Positions 51,767 to 60,030 of a stretch of DNA of 64,000 nt are shown here, piece by piece (within the stretch, counting starts at the first letter, position 1; each line of letters opens with the position of its first letter). The notes under the pieces were generated by a model. It was not told the DNA's origin. It saw only the letters and a list, made by a program, of their open reading frames with translations, and searched no databases. The DNA lies in NCBI GenBank assembly GCA_036403235.1, contig DASWRI010000069.1, forward strand, positions 1 through 64,000. Direction: 5' to 3'. This DNA is from JBGTFE01 sp036403235 (GTDB lineage Bacteria; Acidobacteriota; Blastocatellia; Pyrinomonadales; Pyrinomonadaceae). Position numbers and translations under genes: made by a program.

Positions 51767-52503
51767 CCCTGTCCCGGACTTATATTTTGCGCTTTTGTGC
51801 CAAACGCAAATATTTTTATCAAAATTAACCCGGCGAGAAATCCGCCGATGTGCGCCGCATAAGCCACGCCGCCCTGACCTTTCGGCGAGAGATAGCCTTC
51901 CAAAAGCTGCATTCCAATCCAGAGGCCGAGCGCGACGTAGGCCGGGACGGTCGTAAAAACGTTGAATATCAAAGCGCGAACGCGCCTGGTCGGGAAAAGC
52001 AGCATATAACCGCCGAGAACGCCGGAAATCGCGCCCGACGCGCCGAGCATCGGAATCACCGAATCGGGCGTCAGAGCGACTTGCGCGAGCGCGGCGGCAA
52101 ATCCGCAGACGATATAAAAAACGGCGTAGCGAATGTGCCCGATAAGATTTTCGATGTTGTCGCCGAAAATCCACAAAAACAGCATATTGCCGAAAATGTG
52201 CATAAACGAGCCGTGCATAAACATCGAGCTTAAAAAATTAAAATAGACGGGCAGCGGCGTCGCGTAATTCGGTATGCTCGCCGTCTGCCCGCTTATCGCG
52301 TCGCGGATAATCTGCGGCGTAGTGATGTCGATGCCGGTCGTAATTTCCTTCGGCACGAGCGAGAAAGCGTATGTAAAAGCATTGCCGCTTTCCGAGCCGA
52401 GGCCTTGCAGAAAAACGAAAACCAGAACGTTTATCGCGATAAAAAGATAATTAACATACGGCGTAATTACGCGGTCGGAATTGTCGTCGCCAATCGGAAA
52501 CAT
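51763..52503 (-). CDS. Rhomboid-family intramembrane serine protease
   Basis: A 246-residue membrane protein with six helices. The catalytic Ser lies in MLGASGAISGVLGGY and the His in YAAHIGGFLAGL, as in bacterial rhomboids; the L1-loop equivalent is long (about 45-85). GGGAGG precedes the ATG. It cleaves membrane proteins in the lipid phase; the substrate is unknown. Its stop overlaps that of the convergent glycosyltransferase gene by 4 bp. Confidence 0.92.
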   Translation of the reverse strand: MFPIGDDNSDRVITPYVNYLFIAINVLVFVFLQGLGSESGNAFTYAFSLVPKEITTGIDITTPQIIRDAISGQTASIPNYATPLPVYFNFLSSMFMHGSFMHIFGNMLFLWIFGDNIENLIGHIRYAVFYIVCGFAAALAQVALTPDSVIPMLGASGAISGVLGGYMLLFPTRRVRALIFNVFTTVPAYVALGLWIGMQLLEGYLSPKGQGGVAYAAHIGGFLAGLILIKIFAFGTKAQNISPGQG

Positions 52504-52544
52504 TTTAAGTAAATCCTCCCTGCTTGTTTATTCAATCGGAAATA

Positions 52545-54074
52545 TCAGACCGAAACAATCGCCTCTTGCCCGGTAACCTGTTCGAGCTCGGCGAGTTCGG
52601 CTCGCCATTCGTCGTTTCTGAAAGCCTTTTCCCACTTGGCGATGACGACCGTCGCCAGACAGTTGCCGACGACGTTTATCGCCGTTCGCGCCATATCCAT
52701 CAGCTCGTCGACGCCCAAGATTAAAATCACGCCTTCGACCGGAAGCGAAAACGAAGCGAGCGTTCCGAGCAGGATGACGAGCGACGCGCGCGGAACTCCG
52801 GCGACGCCCTTCGACGTCAGCATCAAGGTCAGAAGCATCACAATCTGCTGCGTCAAGGACATTTCGACGCCGGCGGCCTGCGCGACAAAAACAGAAGCGA
52901 GCGCCAGATAAAGCGTCGTTCCGTCGAGATTAAAACTGTAACCGGTCGGCAGAACAAACCCGACGATGCGGCGCGGAACGCCCATTCTGACCATATTTTC
53001 CATCGCTTTCGGCAAAGCGGATTCCGAAGATGTCGTGGCAAAAGCAATCGAAGCCGGTGTTTTGACGGCGTTGAAAAAGTCTTTAAGCGGAACTTTGAAA
53101 ATCAGCGCAATCGGCAAAAGGACGAGCACCGCGAAAGCGACGAGCGCGCCGTAAAGCGTCAGGACGAGCGTGCCTAAATTTGTCAGAACGCCCAGTCCCT
53201 TTTCGTTAGACGCAATCGTATTAGCCATCGCCGCGCCGACGCCGATTGGCGCAAATTTCATGACGAATTCGGTAAAACGAAACATTATGTCGGCAAGCGA
53301 CCGGCACCAATTGACGACGGCTTCCGACTTTTTCTTGCCGATGCTCGTCACGGCGAGCGCAAAAAGAACCGAGAAAACGACGATTTGCAGAACGTCGCTT
53401 TCAGCCATCGCTTGAATAATCGAAGTCGGCGAAAGATGCGCGATGATTTCTCCTAACGTTTTCGGTTTGGCGGGCGGTTCGGGCGCGGTCAAGCCTTTTG
53501 TGATAGCGTCCAGCGCTTCGGAAGATTTTTGAGCCGAAAGCGTCGCCTGCTGATTTGCTTCGGTCGCCGCGCTTGGATTTGAAGCCGCCTGCGAAAGCAA
53601 TTCATCGGCTTTTATCGAAGCGTCGTTTGCTTCTTTCGTCAAAGATTTTGCGCGCTTTGCCCAATCCGATTTGTCGTAATTTTTCTCTTCCTTTACTGCG
53701 CTTGAAAGCGACACGCCTTTTCCCGGCTGAACAATATTAACCGCCGCCAAGCCGATGACGAGCGCCAGCGTCGTGACGATTTCAAAATAGAGAAGCGATT
53801 TTGCGCCGATGCGACCGACCTGTTTGATGTCGCCCGTGCCGGAAATTCCGATTACCAGCGTGGCAAAAATCAAAGGCGCGATAATCGATTTGATGAGATT
53901 TAGAAACAAGATTGAAAGCGAGCGGACGAACGACAGAATCGTCGCCGTTTCGATGCCCAGAATCGTATGGTCGGGCGATTTCAGATTGAGCTCGCGAATC
54001 AGCCAGCCGAGAAAAATTCCCAGCACCAATCCAATCATAATTTTCCAAGTCAGCGAAATTTTCGGTAGCTTCAT
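52545..54074 (-). CDS. Dicarboxylate/amino acid:cation symporter (DAACS, GltP/DctA-like)
   Basis: A 509-residue sodium- or proton-coupled carrier for glutamate, aspartate or C4-dicarboxylates. The re-entrant loop region AFATTSSESALPKAMENM and the NLDGTTLYLALASVFVAQ helix are the family signature. An Ala/Glu/Lys-rich soluble insert of about 85 residues (about 128-215), mostly helical, separates the early helices and is longer than in standard members. Confidence 0.93.
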   Translation of the reverse strand: MKLPKISLTWKIMIGLVLGIFLGWLIRELNLKSPDHTILGIETATILSFVRSLSILFLNLIKSIIAPLIFATLVIGISGTGDIKQVGRIGAKSLLYFEIVTTLALVIGLAAVNIVQPGKGVSLSSAVKEEKNYDKSDWAKRAKSLTKEANDASIKADELLSQAASNPSAATEANQQATLSAQKSSEALDAITKGLTAPEPPAKPKTLGEIIAHLSPTSIIQAMAESDVLQIVVFSVLFALAVTSIGKKKSEAVVNWCRSLADIMFRFTEFVMKFAPIGVGAAMANTIASNEKGLGVLTNLGTLVLTLYGALVAFAVLVLLPIALIFKVPLKDFFNAVKTPASIAFATTSSESALPKAMENMVRMGVPRRIVGFVLPTGYSFNLDGTTLYLALASVFVAQAAGVEMSLTQQIVMLLTLMLTSKGVAGVPRASLVILLGTLASFSLPVEGVILILGVDELMDMARTAINVVGNCLATVVIAKWEKAFRNDEWRAELAELEQVTGQEAIVSV

Positions 54075-54080
54075 AGTTTC

Positions 54081-54143
54081 AAATTACGAATTACAAATTA
54101 CGAATTACGAATAAAAAAATCATTTCGTAATTCGTAATTGATT
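54081..54143. repeat. Heptamer palindrome, gaattac family
   Basis: Nine 7-nt words: aaattac, gaattac, aaattac, gaattac, a two-word centre, then tttcgta, attcgta and attgatt. It ends at the nadK stop codon and lies just upstream of the symporter start codon, between two genes on the same strand. Confidence 0.88.
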
Positions 54144-55024
54144 CATCTTCCCCATTTTAGTTTGTTGCGTAAAACATCAAAATAATTACGGTTCGTCGGC
54201 TGGACGAGATTAAACGGCGTCGGGCTTTTGCGAATCGAGACGGTGTCTTCGGTTTTCATCGAATAACCGATTTGCCCGTCGAGCGTTAAAACCACGCCGT
54301 CGCTTTCGTTTTTCAAACGCAAGCTTATTTCCGCGTCGTCCGGCATCACAATCGGTCGATTGGTCAAAGTAAACGGGCAAATCGGCGTCAGCACGACGGC
54401 GTTCATCGACGGGTAAACAATCGGGCCGCCCGCGCTCAGGTTATAGGCGGTCGAGCCGGTCGGCGTCGCGACTATCAGACCGTCGGCGCGAAAACTGTTG
54501 ACGAAAAGCTGGTTTAAGCTGACTTCGATTTCGATGACGCGCGCCAGAACCGCTTTGTTGATAACGACGTCGTTTAAAACCTGTCCTCGGCCGAGCACTT
54601 CATCGCCGCGCTGGTGCTCGACTTCGAGCATCACGCGGCGGTCAATCTCATAACGCCCTTCGAGAATGTCTTCGAGCGCCGTAAACATCTCCTCAATGCG
54701 AAATTCGGTCAGATAGCCGAGACTTCCGTAATTGATGCCGAGCACCAGAACTTCGCGCCGGCCAATCAACCGCGCGGTCGAAATCATCGTGCCGTCGCCG
54801 CCGAGAACGACTATCAAATCGGCTTCGGCCTGAAATTTTTTGGTTTCGACCGGGTCGATATGACAGTTTTCGGCGTTGACGCGCTCGGCTTCTTCGTGCG
54901 GTTTTCCGATTAAGCGAATGCCGCGTTTTTCGAGCCACGCGGAAATCTCGCAGGCGGTCGCCCAAGCCTCTTTGTGATTCGGCTTGACGACGATGCCGAC
55001 CGTTTTAATTTCAGAATTTGCCAT
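54143..55024 (-). CDS. nadK: NAD kinase
   Basis: A 293-residue enzyme that phosphorylates NAD to NADP. The diacylglycerol-kinase-like fold is shown by LGGDGTMISTAR, the NDVVINK strand and the substrate-site motif ATPTGSTAYNLSAGGP. Length and motif order are those of bacterial PpnK. It lies alone on its strand between the symporter and GNAT genes. Confidence 0.95.
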   Translation of the reverse strand: MANSEIKTVGIVVKPNHKEAWATACEISAWLEKRGIRLIGKPHEEAERVNAENCHIDPVETKKFQAEADLIVVLGGDGTMISTARLIGRREVLVLGINYGSLGYLTEFRIEEMFTALEDILEGRYEIDRRVMLEVEHQRGDEVLGRGQVLNDVVINKAVLARVIEIEVSLNQLFVNSFRADGLIVATPTGSTAYNLSAGGPIVYPSMNAVVLTPICPFTLTNRPIVMPDDAEISLRLKNESDGVVLTLDGQIGYSMKTEDTVSIRKSPTPFNLVQPTNRNYFDVLRNKLKWGR

Positions 55025-55099
55025 TTTTGACCGGTAAGTTTTCGTTAATGATTAACCAAAAGGCTTGAAACTGCAAGTTTTGCAAATTATTTTCGCTTG

Positions 55100-55567
55100 T
55101 CATTTCAGATACAATCGAAAACCGAACTCTTTTGAGCTGTTCAAATCGTCCAATTCACGATAACTGATTCTTTTAAAGCCAAGTCTTTCATACAGATGAT
55201 GCGCTTTGGTAAATCGAGTATCAGACCACAAAATAATCTCTCTGGCGCGTTTCATCTCGGCATATTTTATGGCGAGCGTGGTCAGATTTTCGCCAAGACC
55301 TGCCCGGCGAAAATCTTTGTGAACGTAAAGCGTTTTCAGTTCGGCCGTTTTCGCGTCGAGCATTTGCACGGCGACGGTGGCGACGATTTCATTTTTCTCG
55401 ACGACAACCCAAAATTCGCCGCCTTTGGCGCGAAAATATTCATCCGGCGCAAGCAGATAAGTTTCTTCTTTCTCGGCGTCGAGCACACAGTCGTATTCCG
55501 CCCAAACGTCGCCGATAAGTTTGATGACGGGCAGAATATCGCGTTTTGTCACCGGACGAATTTTCAT
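55100..55567 (-). CDS. GNAT-family N-acetyltransferase
   Basis: A 155-residue acetyltransferase. The acetyl-CoA loop is KDFRRAGLGENLT and the C-terminal pattern AHHLYERLGFKRISY is typical of GNAT proteins. The open frame reaches 55633, but that stretch contains the terminator of the preceding gene, so the start at 55567 (MKIRPVTKRD) is well fixed. Substrate unknown. Confidence 0.88.
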   Translation of the reverse strand: MKIRPVTKRDILPVIKLIGDVWAEYDCVLDAEKEETYLLAPDEYFRAKGGEFWVVVEKNEIVATVAVQMLDAKTAELKTLYVHKDFRRAGLGENLTTLAIKYAEMKRAREIILWSDTRFTKAHHLYERLGFKRISYRELDDLNSSKEFGFRLYLK

Positions 55568-55586
55568 TGCCTTTAAATTAAAGCAC

Positions 55587-55619
55587 AAAAAAGCGAGAGC
55601 CCGAAACCCTCGCTTTTTT
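55587..55619 (-). terminator. Intrinsic terminator of the TonB-type gene
   Basis: Arms AAAAAAGCGAG (55587-55597) and CTCGCTTTTTT (55609-55619) form a perfect 11-bp stem with an 11-nt loop. It lies between the stop codon at 55639 and the next gene on the minus strand. Confidence 0.88.
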
Positions 55620-55638
55620 CGCCGAACTTTCAATAAAT

Positions 55639-56538
55639 CTACGGCGTGAAATTATAAACGATAATTCCGGTAACTTTGACCGGAACGCCTTCGAGCATCG
55701 TCGGCGAAAACTTCGAAGCACGCGCCGCTTCTTCCGAAGCTGCTCTCAAAAGCGGATGACCGGAAACCGCCGTCGCCGAGATAACGTTTCCCTCTTCGTC
55801 AATCGTTACCTGTATGTTAACGGCGCCCGAAGCTCTGACGGCTTTTGCCGCTTCCGGGTAAGCGGGCTTGACGAGCGTCTTGGCCTTGCCGTTGAGGACG
55901 CCGCCGGAAATCACTTTCGGAACCGGCAGCGAAGATTTGCTTGTATCCGTCATCTGCGCTTTGTCGGCCTGAGCTTGAGCCGCGTCTTTTTTTGCAAAAA
56001 TCATTTCCGAAGTATTTGTTCCGCGCGGCGATTCCATCGTGCGATTAATTTTGAGAGTTTGGCCTTCGTTTGTTAATTCCCAAACCTCGTCTACGGTTAT
56101 CGTCACCTTGCCCATCTGCCCGTCGAAACTGCGCACCGAATGAAGCTTTAACCTTCCGTCGCTTTCGAGCGAAGCTTTCAGCATATTTGTTTCCGCACTG
56201 GTAGCACCGCCGCCGCTCGATACGGTTTCGCCTTTGACGGCTGTTCCCGGAACGAGACTGTAAGTTACGGTTTGATTTCCGCCGGACATCCCGCCGCGAT
56301 TCATTCCGCCGCCGCCCGAGCTGTCGGCCGAAACGGTGCGCTTTGTCGTCGTTTCGACTTTTAACTCCCTGTCGGTCTGAGCGACGTTGAGCGTCATCGA
56401 TTCGACGCGCATTCTTTCGTCCAGCTTGCTCTCGACGGTGTTGAGCTCCCACCGGCCGGAAAAATCGGTTTTGGTTTGAGCAAAAGATGCGATTGCCAAA
56501 AGACAGACCGCCGCCGTTAAAAATAAAATCTTTTTCAT
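55639..56538 (-). CDS. Secreted TonB C-terminal-domain protein
   Basis: A 299-residue exported protein with a signal peptide (ILFLTAAVCLLAIASFAQ). Residues about 25-190 are a lipocalin-like beta domain (DFSGRWELNTVESKLDERMR) of a type common in Acidobacteria; a Gly/Ser-rich loop lies near 90-100. The last 90 residues are a TonB C-terminal domain (KPAYPEAAKAVRASGAVNIQ; VTIDEEGNVISATAVSGHPL). It lacks the N-terminal helix of true TonB. AGGAG precedes the ATG at 56538. Confidence 0.85.
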   Translation of the reverse strand: MKKILFLTAAVCLLAIASFAQTKTDFSGRWELNTVESKLDERMRVESMTLNVAQTDRELKVETTTKRTVSADSSGGGGMNRGGMSGGNQTVTYSLVPGTAVKGETVSSGGGATSAETNMLKASLESDGRLKLHSVRSFDGQMGKVTITVDEVWELTNEGQTLKINRTMESPRGTNTSEMIFAKKDAAQAQADKAQMTDTSKSSLPVPKVISGGVLNGKAKTLVKPAYPEAAKAVRASGAVNIQVTIDEEGNVISATAVSGHPLLRAASEEAARASKFSPTMLEGVPVKVTGIIVYNFTP

Positions 56539-56618
56539 ATCAAAAATACTCCTTTGAAAACTTTGATTTTTATTATAGCTCCAATCAAATGCCGTTTTAC
56601 AGAAAATTTTGATAAAAA

Positions 56619-56649
56619 AACGGGCGAGTTGCAGAAAAACTCGCCCGTT
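56619..56649 (-). terminator. Intrinsic terminator of the amino-acid permease gene
   Basis: A perfect 12-bp stem (AACGGGCGAGTT at 56619-56630 with AACTCGCCCGTT at 56638-56649) is followed on the minus strand by seven T. It is a textbook terminator 14 bp behind the stop codon. Confidence 0.92.
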
Positions 56650-56663
56650 CAAGATTTATCGGA

Positions 56664-58457
56664 TTAGGTTTCAGCCACCGCATCCTCGCGCTGGTGCAGC
56701 TTGCTGTGCGTATAGCTGTAAAAGAAATAAACTACCATACCGACAATCAGCCACAGGGCAAAGCGAATCCAATTGGTAATACCGAGCTCGGTCATCAGGT
56801 AAGTGCACGACATGACGCCGAGAACCGGAATCAACGAAAGACGTTTCGCCACCGAAAGATACGTCATGACAAAGGCTAAAAGGATGAAAACGTAGTAGGG
56901 AATTTTGTGCGAAAACGCGCCGAACAGCGTTTCGCCTTTTACGGTCGGCGTAAAATCGGTCAAAAATCGCGCTATCGCTTCGCCGTTAAAATAAAACAGC
57001 GCTCCCATAATGCCCGCAAACAAAACCGGCACAATCCATGTCGAATCGATATACGGCACAAATCGCTTGCTGCCCGCAAACTCCTTGTCTTTGACCAGAA
57101 CGCCGGCGCAGACAATCGTAAAGGCGAACAATGTTCCGATAACCGACAAATCCGTAACTTCCGACAGATTCATAAACAGCGCCGGAATAGCGACCATAAA
57201 ACCCGTCAAAATCGTCGAAAACCACGGCGTTCTGAATCGCGGATGAATCGAGGAAAAGATTTTCGGCAAAAGCCCGTCGCGGCTCATCGCCATCCAGAGA
57301 CGCGGCTGGCCGAGCTGGAAAACGAGCAGAACGGTGGCAATCGCGATAATCGCGCTGACGGCGATAAGTCCCGAAATCCAGGGAATGTTGACGCCCTGCG
57401 GGCCGAAAACGAAAGCCAGCGGGTCGCCGACGGCGAGCTTCGTGTAGGAAACCATTCCGGTCAGAACGAGCGCCAGCGCAACGTATAAAACGGTGCAGAT
57501 AATCAGCGAGTAAATCATTCCGCGCGGCAGAGTTTTATACGGGTCTTTACATTCTTCGGCGGTCGTCGAGAGCGCGTCGAACCCGATATACGCGAAAAAT
57601 ACCGCCGAAACGCCCGTCATCACGCCGCCGAAACCGTGCGGCATAAACGGGTGCCAGTTCGCCGTTTTGACAAAAAATGCACCGACGACAATGACCAGCA
57701 AAATAACGGCGAGCTTGAGCGCTACCATTATGTTCGAGGCGGTTTTCGACTCGCGAATTCCGATGTAAACCAGACAGGTGATAAGAAAAACGATTCCGAG
57801 CGCGGGCAAATCCGCAATCACCGGAAGGCCGCCGATTTGCGGCGCGTTCGTCCACGCATTGAACGCTTCGATTTGACCGCAGTTGACTGTCGCGGTCGCC
57901 GCTTCACACCCTGCTTTTAAGCTTTCGACCGTCGCCGTGCCGCCTTTCATCGCTTCCGTCACGGCATCGAATCCGAGATGCGCCGTCCGGAAATCCATCG
58001 TGTAATTAAGCGGGATGTTGATGCCGTTGCTCGAAAGCAGGCTCGTAAAATAATCGCTCCACGAAATCGCGACGGCGATATTGCCGATGGCGTATTCGAC
58101 CAGCAAATCCCAGCCGATAATCCACGCTAAAAGCTCGCCGAAACTGGCGTAAGCATAGGTGTAGGCCGAACCGGCAATCGGGATTTTCGAGGCGAATTCG
58201 GCGTAGCACAAAGCGGAAAAACCGCACGCGATAGCCGCAAAGATGAAAAGAATAACGACTGCCGGGCCGCCTTTGTTAGAAGCCTGTCCGACCATTGCGA
58301 AAATGCCCGCGCCGATAATCGCGGCGATTCCGAGCATCGTTAAATCGAAAGTTCCGAGCGAGCGACGCAGCGAAACAGTTTCCGCATCGGAAAAACCGGC
58401 GGCGGCATCTGCCTGTATCTGCGCAATAGATTTTTTGCGAAATAAAGATTTACTCAT
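56664..58457 (-). CDS. APC-superfamily amino-acid permease (cationic amino acid transporter-like)
   Basis: A 597-residue carrier with about 14 helices. The first helix contains GIAAIIGAGIFAMVG, the unwound substrate-binding motif of the CAT/YfnA group, followed by FAAIACGFSALCYAEFASKI. A soluble loop with two Cys (about 165-200) sits after helix 4. The start at 58457 (MSKSLFRKKSIAQIQ) is the usual one for the group; the longer frame enters the palindrome and is rejected. Confidence 0.92.
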   Translation of the reverse strand: MSKSLFRKKSIAQIQADAAAGFSDAETVSLRRSLGTFDLTMLGIAAIIGAGIFAMVGQASNKGGPAVVILFIFAAIACGFSALCYAEFASKIPIAGSAYTYAYASFGELLAWIIGWDLLVEYAIGNIAVAISWSDYFTSLLSSNGINIPLNYTMDFRTAHLGFDAVTEAMKGGTATVESLKAGCEAATATVNCGQIEAFNAWTNAPQIGGLPVIADLPALGIVFLITCLVYIGIRESKTASNIMVALKLAVILLVIVVGAFFVKTANWHPFMPHGFGGVMTGVSAVFFAYIGFDALSTTAEECKDPYKTLPRGMIYSLIICTVLYVALALVLTGMVSYTKLAVGDPLAFVFGPQGVNIPWISGLIAVSAIIAIATVLLVFQLGQPRLWMAMSRDGLLPKIFSSIHPRFRTPWFSTILTGFMVAIPALFMNLSEVTDLSVIGTLFAFTIVCAGVLVKDKEFAGSKRFVPYIDSTWIVPVLFAGIMGALFYFNGEAIARFLTDFTPTVKGETLFGAFSHKIPYYVFILLAFVMTYLSVAKRLSLIPVLGVMSCTYLMTELGITNWIRFALWLIVGMVVYFFYSYTHSKLHQREDAVAET

Positions 58458-58486
58458 AGTTGATATATTTGCGAATTTATTTGTGA

Positions 58487-58542
58487 TTTTAGGTGTTCGG
58501 TTTTTGCAAAAACCAAAGACCAAAAGCCAAAAACCTAAATTT
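58487..58542. repeat. Heptamer palindrome with GGTTTTTGCAAAAACC core, copy 2
   Basis: The 16-bp core (58499-58514) and the text ACCAAAAGCCAAAAACC (58519-58535) are identical to copy 1 at 31401. Words before and after differ. It lies 30 bp upstream of the amino-acid permease start codon. Confidence 0.85.
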
Positions 58543-58654
58543 GAAAACTGGGATTTGAAACCTTATTTACAACTGCTTTGTTTGCGAATTTTGAACGAAA
58601 ATTACAAAAGATGCAATGGAAATTACGCGAAATTAGCATTTTTATATCACAATA

Positions 58655-58677
58655 GCGTAAATTTTATAAAATTACGC
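58655..58677. promoter_or_regulatory. AT-rich palindrome upstream of the unknown gene at 58723
   Basis: GCGTAA and TTACGC flank an AT palindrome of 11 nt. It lies 46 bp before the start codon in an AT-rich divergent gap that otherwise holds only the heptamer palindrome. It could be an operator or part of a promoter. Confidence 0.35.
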
Positions 58678-58722
58678 TTGTTTGAAACGATTTACTAAAC
58701 CGAAAGCTTCCCTTCTTCAAAA

Positions 58723-59628
58723 ATGAAACATCGCCCGATTCACGAAAATTTGGACACTTCGTTTGTTAATGTTGCGGCTCTCGTCCGATATTTGCGCCGC
58801 CGCGGATTCGTCGGACAAGTGCGCGTCGAGCTGAGCGGCTACGAGGCCGACATTTATCTGGGCGAAGCAAACAACTTGCGCGCGCGCGAATACGACCGGA
58901 TTGCCGGACGAATCGCCGAGGGCGAAGAAGCTTTGCAGAGAATTTTGATTCGCTCGCGCGAGCCGGGCGGAACCGTCAACGTTTACCAGGAAGTTTCGGA
59001 AAACGAAGCGGCCGCGGAAAAATTAATCGTGCCGGAGCCGAAAAAGACGGGCGAAAATCCGCCGCCGATTCAAAATATAAAACCCGTCGCCGTCGAGATG
59101 CCGAGCAAAAAGCCGCAAAATCTTCCGGCCGTCGTCGCCGAAGCCGCGCCGCCGCGACAAAAATTAACGCTCGAACATTTCCCGTTCGAACTTCGCAACA
59201 AGGTCGAAGACAAAGCCAGAAACACTTCGCTTGCGCCGGACGACTGGCAGATGCTCTTAAACTTGACGGGCGAGCTTTTGGCGACGATTGACAAAACTCT
59301 GGCGGCGGCCAATCTCGATTTTGCGGCGGCTTTTGAGAAAGCGCGCGCTGAAATTTCCGTCGATTACCCGTTTTTAAGCTCGAACTCCGGCGTTTTCGCG
59401 TATAAAAACGGAAAAATCACGATGCGCGAACAGCCGAACGCGAAGCTTTTTACGGCGAGCATTTTGGAAATTCTGCAAAGAATTATGGAAAAGCTCGGCG
59501 CAAATCCGAAATTTAATATCCTCTACAGCCACACGACGCAGCAAATCCGCGCTCTCGCCGGCCGGCGCAAACAGCTTTACGATAAATTTTTTATCACCAA
59601 CCGACTCGAAAAAATCGTCGGAACGTAA
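58723..59628 (+). CDS. Conserved-looking protein of unknown function, two domains
   Basis: A 301-residue cytoplasmic protein. Residues 1-80 form a compact alpha/beta domain (VAALVRYLRRRGFVGQVRVE; YEADIYLGEANNLRAREYDR). A Pro/Lys-rich linker (about 105-155) leads to a second, helical domain (about 160-301; LLNLTGELLATIDKTLAAAN; ILEILQRIMEKLGANPKFNI). I do not recognise either domain. The gene has normal codon style and no signal peptide. Confidence 0.7.
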   Translation: MKHRPIHENLDTSFVNVAALVRYLRRRGFVGQVRVELSGYEADIYLGEANNLRAREYDRIAGRIAEGEEALQRILIRSREPGGTVNVYQEVSENEAAAEKLIVPEPKKTGENPPPIQNIKPVAVEMPSKKPQNLPAVVAEAAPPRQKLTLEHFPFELRNKVEDKARNTSLAPDDWQMLLNLTGELLATIDKTLAAANLDFAAAFEKARAEISVDYPFLSSNSGVFAYKNGKITMREQPNAKLFTASILEILQRIMEKLGANPKFNILYSHTTQQIRALAGRRKQLYDKFFITNRLEKIVGT

Positions 59629-59686
59629 GGATTTAAAATCCGAAATCCGGAATCAAGCTTGAATCTTAAATCCTGAATTCGTAATC
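59629..59686. repeat. Heptamer palindrome, aaatccg family
   Basis: Words aaaatcc, gaaatcc and ggaatca on the left and atcttaa, atcctga and attcgta on the right flank the central TCAAGCTTGA. It starts at the stop codon of the unknown gene and ends just before the GDT1-like gene. Confidence 0.7.
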
Positions 59687-59693
59687 TGTGTTT

Positions 59694-59966
59694 ATGGATT
59701 GGAAAATTTTCGGAACCGCTTTTTTAACTCTTTTTCTAGCCGAACTCGGCGATAAAACGCAGCTTGCCGTTATCACGATGACCGCCAAATCGGAGTCGAG
59801 ATGGTCGATTTTTCTCGGCGCTTCGCTCGCACTCGTCGCCGTCACGCTCATCGGCGTGCTGGTCGGCGGCGTGCTGTCGCAATACATCCCGACCGAATGG
59901 CTCCAGCGCATCGTCGCCGCCGCTTTTATCATCATCGGCGTCCTGATGCTTTTCGGCAAATTATAA
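59694..59966 (+). CDS. Half-size GDT1/TMEM165 (UPF0016) membrane protein
   Basis: A 90-residue protein with three hydrophobic helices. The first contains FLAELGDKTQLAV, the E-x-G-D-K-T cation-binding motif of the UPF0016 family, which in larger members transports Mn or Ca. Standard proteins carry this motif twice in about 190-200 residues; here there is a single copy, so the protein must work as a dimer if it is a transporter. The second half is not found next to it. Confidence 0.82.
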   Translation: MDWKIFGTAFLTLFLAELGDKTQLAVITMTAKSESRWSIFLGASLALVAVTLIGVLVGGVLSQYIPTEWLQRIVAAAFIIIGVLMLFGKL

Positions 59967-60030
59967 ATAAATCCCGGCGCGTCGAATTTCGGTTTAACGA
60001 ATTTCCGTTTTTTGATATTATTTTCGAGCT

